DNA from: an uncultured Bacteroidaceae bacterium
GTDB lineage: Bacteria > Bacteroidota > Bacteroidia > Bacteroidales > Bacteroidaceae
Direction of reading: 5' to 3'
DNA length: 30,209 bases
Assembly (NCBI GenBank): GCA_904501945.1
Contig: CAJGCU010000014.1
Span: forward strand, 1 to 30,209
A program made the position numbers and the translations under genes. Positions 22,424-28,411 of this stretch are shown here, piece by piece (position 1 is the stretch's first letter; every line of letters begins with the position of its first letter). The notes beneath the pieces are model-generated. The model worked only from the letters and a program-made list of their open reading frames with translations, did not search any database and was not told the DNA's origin.

Positions 22424-22468
22424 TATAGAAATGCCGCACAGCAGGTGTGTTGTGCGGCATTTTCTATA
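22424..22468 (-). terminator. Terminator of tonB
   Basis: A perfect 12-base stem AAATGCCGCACA (22429-22440) with TGTGCGGCATTT (22451-22462) around a ten-base loop, extending with one bulge to about 17 pairs (TATAGAAA outwards). It lies 19 bases after the tonB stop on the minus strand; the T-run is short (TTT then CTATA). Confidence 0.8.
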
Positions 22469-22486
22469 TAAGGATTCTCTGCATGA

Positions 22487-23200
22487 TTAACGCAGACGGA
22501 ATGTTACAGGGAGTGTGAATCGTACACGTACTGGTTTTCCACGCTGGCGGCCTGGTGTCCATTTTGGCATGGCAGATACAACGCGGATTGCTTCTTTGTC
22601 GAGTGAAGGGTCAACTGAACGTATTACCTGAGGTTCTACGATAGAGCCGTCCTTGTTCACGACGAACTGTACGATTACGCGGCCTTGGATACCGTTGTCC
22701 TGAGCGATAGAAGGATACTTGAGGTTCTTCTTGAGGTATTCCATCAACGCCTCATCGCCTCCAGGGAATGATGGGTTCACTTCTACAACCTCGAAGATTG
22801 TGGCTTCGTCACCGTCTTCCTGAACAGGTGCTGGAGGACCTACCATAACTGGACCTGTTGGTGCAGTTGGGCCTGTAATAGCCTCTGTTGTTGCTTCTGT
22901 AGATTCGATTTCTTCTTCTACAAGTTCTGTCTCGTTGTCAACGATTTCAAGAATTTCTGGAACCTTAGGAGCTTCAGCTGGTGGAGGTGGTGCTGCCTGG
23001 AAGATTGGCTGCGTGATAGGGATAATTTCCTCCTCTGAAACATAAGGAACTGTTGCATAGACAACGTCAGTCTCCTTGTACTCTCGAGTGGTGTACTCAA
23101 AGCATGCGAACATGGCAGCGAGCGCTACGATGTATCCAATCAGCAAGCCGGTGCTTTTTTCACCTTCGAGATCTGCTTTTTTTGATTTTTTAACTTCCAT
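22487..23200 (-). CDS. tonB: TonB family energy-transducing protein
   Basis: A 237-residue protein linking the ExbB-ExbD motor to outer-membrane TonB-dependent receptors. The N-terminus (MEVKKSKKADLEGEKSTG) is basic and cytoplasmic, followed by one TM helix (about 19-36, LLIGYIVALAAMFACFEY). A Pro- and Glu-rich periplasmic linker spans about 50-130 (FQAAPPPPAEAPKVPE and TGPTAPTGPVMVGPPAPV). The C-terminal TonB fold starts at FPGGDEALMEYLKKNLKYP and contains GIQGRVIVQFVVNKDGSIVEPQVIRS and KWTPGRQRGKPVRVRFTLPVTFRLR. It has its own promoter and terminator and is 2.2 kb from exbB, with the tRNA, tatD and prenyl synthase between. The ExbBD partner is presumably the nearby operon. Confidence 0.94.
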   Translation of the reverse strand: MEVKKSKKADLEGEKSTGLLIGYIVALAAMFACFEYTTREYKETDVVYATVPYVSEEEIIPITQPIFQAAPPPPAEAPKVPEILEIVDNETELVEEEIESTEATTEAITGPTAPTGPVMVGPPAPVQEDGDEATIFEVVEVNPSFPGGDEALMEYLKKNLKYPSIAQDNGIQGRVIVQFVVNKDGSIVEPQVIRSVDPSLDKEAIRVVSAMPKWTPGRQRGKPVRVRFTLPVTFRLR

Positions 23201-23295
23201 AGATTATATTTATTTTTTAGTTATTTCTTAGTGCTGAAATCCAAATGGGCACACCTTCTCCAAGCGATTAGGCGCACTTCTTCATGGTTTTGTGG

Positions 23296-23303
23296 CAAAA
23301 GTA
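23296..23303 (-). promoter_or_regulatory. -7 box upstream of tonB
   Basis: The minus strand reads TACTTTTG, matching TAnnTTTG. It lies 96 bases before the ATG, giving a long leader of about 90 bases. No exact TTG is at -33 (a GTT is present at 20-base spacing). Confidence 0.5.
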
Positions 23304-23460
23304 ATACTTTTTTTTGATTTGTGAACTACAAATACTGTTTTTTTTATCGAAAAAGTCTGTTTTTTTTGTTTGCGCGATACTTCTTCTCTTATTTTGTTCT
23401 AGAAGGTGTGCTGATATGCCGTTGCTTCCTTTGCCAGTTCTCTGATGTGCTGTTTGGCGT

Positions 23461-23510
23461 AATTACGATGGAGGGTGTATCGTAAATAGGGTAGAGGGTT
23501 CATCGTAATT
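23461..23510. repeat. CATCGTAA/TTACGATG repeat cluster
   Basis: AATTACGATG (23461-23470) is an exact reverse complement of CATCGTAATT (23501-23510), with another near copy TATCGTAA at 23478-23485 inside. The same 8-mer builds the palindromes at 13845-13909, so this is a second site of that family. Confidence 0.75.
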
Positions 23511-23548
23511 GCGATGAAGAGTGCGGCTTTATAGTGATGCAGGACCCG

Positions 23549-24325
23549 TCACTCGGCATCCATGAAGTTTTTTGCGCGTGCGATGAAAGACTTGCCGATT
23601 CGCATGGATTTTCTGCCTTCATTAGCTCCTTCTTCTAGCACTTCTTCCATCAGATCGTCTTCAGTCACAGCTTCTGCTGTGGCTTCCTCTTGGTCTTCTT
23701 CCATGAAGATTTCAATGCTTTGTTTGACGTGATGGGAAGTTTTGACGAGGCTTCCTTTTATGCCTCCATTTCTGCGAAATTCCTGATAGGCGCGTTTTCT
23801 TTTGGTGTGTGAGAATTTCATGCTGCGCCAGCACCGCTTGATCCATTTCCATGTGGCAATTGTTCCTTTTTGGACGAGCTGGCCTATTTTTTTGCTGGTT
23901 GAACGCAGGTGAATAATGCCTTGTATTGTTGCCTTGAATCCAATGATGATGCCCTGCAAGGTGGCTTTTGAAGCTATTTTCAGACCTTTCCAACTAGCAG
24001 CTGCTCCTATTTTGGTACCTTTAATCCCTTCTTTGTAGGCAATTTTTGACCATTCTGCCAAAGTAGCAGCTGCCTTTCTCAAGCCAGCTTTGATTTTTGC
24101 AACCTTGGCTTGTGTGTCGTTGTCGTTCCACCAGACATTGAGTTGAACCCAGCCTTTCTCAATGGTTTGCAGACACCACAATAATCCTTTCGCCATTTTT
24201 CTGAGGAGCCAAATGGTGAATTTCCATATCAGGATCAGGATGAGACGTAAAAGTTCGCGTGTCAATCGTATGATACTTTCTCGTATATGTGCGTCTTTTT
24301 CGGTTGGTCGTTCTTTGTCAATCAT
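23549..24325 (-). CDS. Hypothetical basic membrane-associated protein, 258 aa
   Basis: I do not recognise this protein. It starts at ATG 24325 (MIDKERPTEKDAHIRES), with one strong hydrophobic segment at about 26-41 (LLRLILILIWKFTIWLL) and no cleavable signal. A long Lys/Trp-rich amphipathic region follows (about 45-200), including a near-repeat SKATLQGIIIGFKATIQGII. The end is acidic (EEDQEEATAEAVTEDDLMEEVLEEG), then basic. It may bind the membrane or a nucleic acid, which is inference from charge only. It lies between the ArsG-like gene and the tonB spacer, with a 140-base gap upstream carrying a weak -7-like TAACTTCG. It appears single-gene. Confidence 0.7.
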   Translation of the reverse strand: MIDKERPTEKDAHIRESIIRLTRELLRLILILIWKFTIWLLRKMAKGLLWCLQTIEKGWVQLNVWWNDNDTQAKVAKIKAGLRKAAATLAEWSKIAYKEGIKGTKIGAAASWKGLKIASKATLQGIIIGFKATIQGIIHLRSTSKKIGQLVQKGTIATWKWIKRCWRSMKFSHTKRKRAYQEFRRNGGIKGSLVKTSHHVKQSIEIFMEEDQEEATAEAVTEDDLMEEVLEEGANEGRKSMRIGKSFIARAKNFMDAE

Positions 24326-24432
24326 GTAGAAGAAGGTGTGAAAGGTCTTTTTCTTGTTGCGAAGTTAATATAAAAAATGTAAATGTGATGATTTTTGTGT
24401 GTCAAAATGGACTTGTGTTGTGAATGTTGTCT

Positions 24433-24453
24433 AAAAAAGGGAATTTATATCCC
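24433..24453 (-). terminator. Weak terminator after the CcdA/ArsG-like gene
   Basis: On the minus strand GGGA (24453-24450) pairs with TCCC (24442-24439) and is followed by TTTTTT at 24438-24433. The stem is only four pairs, so this is tentative. Confidence 0.35.
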
Positions 24454-24465
24454 ATTGGAGAAGAG

Positions 24466-25173
24466 TTAGTCGTGCATTAAAAGCAATATGGCAATGCTAA
24501 TGAACAGAAACCCTGTTGCAATGTTCAGCCATTGCTGGAAATGCTCGAATTTTTTGCTTATTGTTTCGGCTTTGTCTATCGCTTTTTTCAAGAACCAGGC
24601 AACGATAATTGTAGGAAGACTTGCTGATATTCCAAAGGCCAGGGGAACCAGTATGCCGATGCTGCTTGAGATGCTGAGCGGTATCATCATGCCAAAATAG
24701 AAGATGGCACTTTCAGGACAGAAGATAAGAGCCAATGCCATGCCTAATACGAATGACCCTAAAGGAGCGTTCCTTTTGATGATTTTTCCACTATTGTGAC
24801 AATTCTCTCCATCGTGCTGATGTCGATGAAATCCTCTGATTAACAGAAATATGCCGATAAGAATGAGTAGGTATGGAACCCCTATTTCAGCATAGGAAAG
24901 CATTTGCTGTATGGGCACGATGTTTTTGCCTCCTCCAATCAGGCACATGGTAATCCATCCCAGCAATGTGTAGGTGGTAGTTCTGCCCAATGTGTACATG
25001 ATGATGTCGGTAAATGTCTTTCCTCGTTTGTACTCATAAGTGAGTGCGGATACACAAATGGCTAATTGGCAGGGATTTAGCGCGACGAGTAAGCCCAAAG
25101 CAAATGCAGCCAACAGGGGAAGGTCTGTTGACTGCGATATGTTGTTGAGCATCTGACTGAATTCTAACTGCAT
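24466..25173 (-). CDS. CcdA/DsbD-like permease, ArsG-type
   Basis: A 235-residue protein with six predicted TM helices. It belongs to the CcdA/DsbD-like group: an NPC motif in the first helix (GLLVALNPCQLAICVSALTYEY, about 28-49) and a second internal Cys motif LIFCPESAIFYFGM. Between them lies a His-rich loop (RGFHRHQHDGENCHN, about 113-127). Such proteins transfer reducing power across the membrane or export substrates; the closest class in memory is the ArsG family (aromatic arsenical efflux), but that rests on motif recall. It overlaps the end of the upstream transporter gene by 10 bases, so the two are translated together. Confidence 0.75.
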   Translation of the reverse strand: MQLEFSQMLNNISQSTDLPLLAAFALGLLVALNPCQLAICVSALTYEYKRGKTFTDIIMYTLGRTTTYTLLGWITMCLIGGGKNIVPIQQMLSYAEIGVPYLLILIGIFLLIRGFHRHQHDGENCHNSGKIIKRNAPLGSFVLGMALALIFCPESAIFYFGMMIPLSISSSIGILVPLAFGISASLPTIIVAWFLKKAIDKAETISKKFEHFQQWLNIATGFLFISIAILLLMHD

Positions 25174-26873
25174 AGGAGTAAGATGATTACTTGCGCTGTA
25201 ATAATGCGCAGGAACATAGACAAGGGGTAAACGGTTGAATAGCCCACAGATGGTATGCCGTTATTGGCTGTCGCTGTGCTGAATGCCAGCGCAGGTGGGT
25301 CAGTGGTGGCTCCACTCATGATACCCATAAGAAGGAAATAGTTGATTTTCCATTTCACTCGAGCAAAGATTGCCATAGCGAGCAGCGGTATTGTGGTGAT
25401 GAGGAAACCAATCCATACATAGTGAATGCCACCATTCATAACGGTATCAACAAAGTTACCACCTGCTTTGATGCCGACGCTGGCAAGGAACAGCACCAAA
25501 CCAATATCTCTAATCATCAGGGATGCAGAGTTCGTCGTGTAGGCAACGAGTTTCAACTTGTAGCCAAAGCGTCCGAGCAAGATGGCGATGATGAGCGGAC
25601 CTCCTGCCAAGCCTAATTTGACAGGTACAGACATTCCAGGAATCTCGATAGGGAGCATACCAAAGATAATGCCGACCAGAATACCTACGAAAAGTGTCAG
25701 CAGGTTGGGCTTGTCAAGCTGCTGCTTTTTGTCTCCAATCTTGTTGGCAAAACGCTCTACGGCATCTTCTGGACCTACAACAGTCAGAATATCGCCAACT
25801 TGCAGAATTACATTTGGATTAGCAAACAGTTCAATACCAGAACGATATAATCGAGTTACATTCACACCATACATGGAACTTGGATGTAAACTTCCCAAAG
25901 TCTTTCCGTTGATGTCGTCTTTTGTCACCGTATGTTTTCCTGATACCATAGGTACGTCCTGCTCATCCCATTCTACTTCAACTTCAGGACCAATAAATGC
26001 GATAATGGCGTCTGCGTCTTCTTCTGCGCAGACGATGTAGAGTCTGTCGTCCACGTTGAGAAGGGTTTCCTTATTGGGCACAACGACATGGCCGTTGTGA
26101 AGCATACGTGAGCATACAAAAGCGCGACCTATGAACCCTCTAACTTGCAGGATGGTTTTTCCTGCAATGGCTGGATTGAAAACCTTTACAGTCATTAGGT
26201 GTGGCTTGACTGCCTCTTGATTGTTTCTTTTATTGAAGTGCTCCTCTTCTGCTTTGAAGTTGATTTTGAATATGATACGGATGAGAATAATGCTACAGAT
26301 GATTCCTACTACACCTAAAGGGTAGGCACAGGCATATCCGTTGGCGATGACTGGCACTCCGTCTTCAAATGGTTTAACTTGGTCAATTTGCTCAAGAGCA
26401 GCATTTGCCGCACCCAATCCAGGGGTGTTGGTTACTGCGCCACACAATGTGCCGACCATCATGGGCAGATTGTTGACGGCAGGGATGAAATTGCGGAGTC
26501 CATAGTAGAGGGCGAGCATCACTACGATGTTTAGCATCACCACGCCTGCTGCTACTCCGTTGGCTTTCAGACCTCCTTGTTTTAGTGAAGTGAAGAATGA
26601 TGGTCCTACTTGAAGTCCAATGCTGAAGACAAATAAAATAAGGCCAAAATCCTGAATGAAGTTAATGACAGCAACGTTTTCCTTGATGCCTCCACGCATG
26701 AGTAGGTCGCCAGCCAAGATTCCAACAAAGAGAATCCAAGTGACACCCAGGGAAATGCCTCCGAATTTGATTTTTCCACCTAAAAGAACGCCTAATGAGA
26801 TGACCATAGCATACAGTATGACCGTATGCGCAACTCCACCTCCTGATGTGAGTAGTTCAATTAACCAATCCAT
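25164..26873 (-). CDS. AspT/YidE/YbjL-type transporter with TrkA-C domains
   Basis: A 569-residue membrane protein with two homologous TM blocks: N-terminal (about 10-190) and C-terminal (about 380-569). Between them lie two RCK_C/TrkA-C regulatory domains (about 215-285 and 300-375), a layout diagnostic of the AspT/YidE/YbjL antiporter family. The conserved duplication motif appears as GTLCGAVTNTPGLGAANAAL in the first half and GIMSGATTDPPALAFSTATANNG in the second. The family includes an aspartate:alanine exchanger, but the substrate here is unknown. The start is ATG at 26873, behind a structured leader (see 26913-26984). It overlaps the CcdA/ArsG-like gene by 10 bases. Confidence 0.9.
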   Translation of the reverse strand: MDWLIELLTSGGGVAHTVILYAMVISLGVLLGGKIKFGGISLGVTWILFVGILAGDLLMRGGIKENVAVINFIQDFGLILFVFSIGLQVGPSFFTSLKQGGLKANGVAAGVVMLNIVVMLALYYGLRNFIPAVNNLPMMVGTLCGAVTNTPGLGAANAALEQIDQVKPFEDGVPVIANGYACAYPLGVVGIICSIILIRIIFKINFKAEEEHFNKRNNQEAVKPHLMTVKVFNPAIAGKTILQVRGFIGRAFVCSRMLHNGHVVVPNKETLLNVDDRLYIVCAEEDADAIIAFIGPEVEVEWDEQDVPMVSGKHTVTKDDINGKTLGSLHPSSMYGVNVTRLYRSGIELFANPNVILQVGDILTVVGPEDAVERFANKIGDKKQQLDKPNLLTLFVGILVGIIFGMLPIEIPGMSVPVKLGLAGGPLIIAILLGRFGYKLKLVAYTTNSASLMIRDIGLVLFLASVGIKAGGNFVDTVMNGGIHYVWIGFLITTIPLLAMAIFARVKWKINYFLLMGIMSGATTDPPALAFSTATANNGIPSVGYSTVYPLSMFLRIITAQVIILLLCS

Positions 26874-26912
26874 TTTTCTTAAATTGTAGATAAATCATTA
26901 TGCGACATCCTT

Positions 26913-26984
26913 AAAATCGAGTGCCTTACATTGGTGCATTGATATGCCCCACATCGACTCATCGGTGTGGGGCACATCGATTTT
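26913..26984 (-). promoter_or_regulatory. Foldable leader or terminator upstream of the AspT-like gene
   Basis: Two pairings share the bases 26971-26974 (GGCA) and are mutually exclusive. One is an inner hairpin TGCCCCACATCGA (26945-26957) with TCGGTGTGGGGCA (26962-26974), 12 of 13 matched. The other is an outer stem AAAATCGAGTGCC (26913-26925) with GGCACATCGATTTT (26971-26984), 13 pairs and one bulge. The simplest reading is a terminator of the polygalacturonase gene; an attenuator is an alternative. Confidence 0.6.
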
Positions 26985-27046
26985 GAGAATGATTCTACAT
27001 CTCTATTTTGACATAGCCGCTATAATACTTTTTATTGATTGCGCTG

Positions 27047-27054
27047 CAAAGTTA
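27047..27054 (-). promoter_or_regulatory. Possible -7 box for the AspT-like gene
   Basis: The minus strand reads TAACTTTG, matching TAnnTTTG, directly after the polygalacturonase stop. It would start a leader of about 165 bases that carries the structure at 26913-26984. No clear TTG is at -33. Confidence 0.4.
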
Positions 27055-28410
27055 TTACTTTTTTTCGGCTTTCACATTCTTCACAATGAAATTTTCCACA
27101 TATTCTGTGTGGAAATCTGTATTCTTCGCTTTTATAGATAGATTCTCGAATGTGAAGTTGCTAAGATGGTACTGGTCTTCTTGCTGTTTTACATTGAAGA
27201 AAACATCGCAATCGAAAGTGATATTTCTCATCGTGATGTGGTCAGAATACGACATAGGAATGCTTTCTCTACCTTTTAAGTCGTAGAACTGAGTCCATGG
27301 AGCAATGAGAATAAAGTTCTTTCCATTGCCAACGATGTCCTCCACTAGCACATATTCATATTGCTGTGGAGTGTCTGGGCGCATCTTGAGCCATAGGAGA
27401 TTGTTAGCTTTGTCCACTTTGATGCGCCTTAAAATGATGTTGTGGTCATATACAGATTCGCTGCCCAACGTGAGGCAGCCATGGCAGAATCCGTATTCGC
27501 AGTCTTCGATGAGGATGTTGGTGTTCCCGCCATTGCCGATGACTTCAGGAAATTTGTTGATGTCTATGCCGTTATAAGGATTCTTCCAGTAGTCGGCATA
27601 GGGACCTTTCCCACCTTTTATGGCGATAGCATCGTCGTTCACGCTCATGTAGCAGTCTTTCACAAGGACATTTTTCACCACGTCAAGGTCTAAGGCATCT
27701 GTGCTTGGAGCTTTGACAGGCTTTTCGGGCGAATAGATGTGCAAACGCAGGAGTTTTACGTTCTCACTATTATATATATGTGTGGTCCAAAATGCAGAAT
27801 TCTGTAATTTTACGCCGTCAATCTGTATGTTTTTGCAGTTGCTCACATAGACGAGGCGGGGACGTTGCTCATCCTTGTTGGTGCATTTAGGATTCCATTT
27901 CCTTCTCTCCCAGAAATGCTTCCAAAAAGTATAGCCATTGCCGTCTATTGTCCCTTTTCCAGAGATGGTGAATCCGTCTATCCCGTCGGCATTGATGAGA
28001 GCAGAATAATAGAGGCAAGTCTCTCCTTCAATGCGCGTTTTGACGATGGGGTAGTCGCTGGGGTTATTGCTGCCCATTAGTACTCCACCATCATTCAAAT
28101 ATAGATGTACACCTTGCTTGAAGAATAGGGCGCCAGTCATGTATGTTCCCTCTGGTACAACTACCACACCGCCTCCTGTAGCTGCAATATCGTCAATCAG
28201 TTTCTGAAGTTTCTCCGTGTGCAACTTCCCATCGTTTACAGCTCCATAATCTGTGATGCGGTATTGCTTCCCTAATTTAGCAATTTCAACAGGATTCGTT
28301 TGTTTGAACCACTCGCTGATTTTGTTTCCATCGGGCCAGCGTTCTGCTTTAGTTAAAGATGGTATGCACAAGAATGTGCATACCATTAATAGAACGTTTT
28401 TGATATTCAT
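27055..28410 (-). CDS. Glycoside hydrolase family 28 (polygalacturonase-like)
   Basis: A 451-residue secreted enzyme. The ATG at 28410 gives a signal peptide (MNIKNVLLMVCTFLCIPSLTKAERW). The mature part begins YRITDYGAVNDGKLHTEKLQKLIDD, typical for the family's right-handed beta-helix. Catalytic motifs: STDALDLD (the NTDG-like Asp), VNDDAIAIKGG (the DD pair), CHGCLTLGSE (the G-H-G His) and LWLKMR (equivalent to RIK). All are in order at about 235-335. It should cut galacturonic-acid linkages of pectin or rhamnogalacturonan; endo or exo mode is not resolved. The upstream protease gene stops one base before this ATG (TAA-A-ATG), so both are one unit. No T9SS tail is visible. Confidence 0.9.
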   Translation of the reverse strand: MNIKNVLLMVCTFLCIPSLTKAERWPDGNKISEWFKQTNPVEIAKLGKQYRITDYGAVNDGKLHTEKLQKLIDDIAATGGGVVVVPEGTYMTGALFFKQGVHLYLNDGGVLMGSNNPSDYPIVKTRIEGETCLYYSALINADGIDGFTISGKGTIDGNGYTFWKHFWERRKWNPKCTNKDEQRPRLVYVSNCKNIQIDGVKLQNSAFWTTHIYNSENVKLLRLHIYSPEKPVKAPSTDALDLDVVKNVLVKDCYMSVNDDAIAIKGGKGPYADYWKNPYNGIDINKFPEVIGNGGNTNILIEDCEYGFCHGCLTLGSESVYDHNIILRRIKVDKANNLLWLKMRPDTPQQYEYVLVEDIVGNGKNFILIAPWTQFYDLKGRESIPMSYSDHITMRNITFDCDVFFNVKQQEDQYHLSNFTFENLSIKAKNTDFHTEYVENFIVKNVKAEKK

Positions 28411-28411
28411 T

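Larger units (their letters stand above)
23201..23548. other. tonB upstream spacer with CATCGTAA repeats, no gene
   Basis: No coding frame is supported. It holds the tonB -7 box, T-rich tracts (23306-23365) and the repeat cluster at 23461-23510. Confidence 0.6.

Noticed and set aside
22176..22460. 94-codon minus-strand frame over the tonB terminator and the start of the prenyl synthase gene
   Set aside because: It starts within the terminator stem and runs out of frame into the prenyl synthase gene; low-complexity composition and no family.
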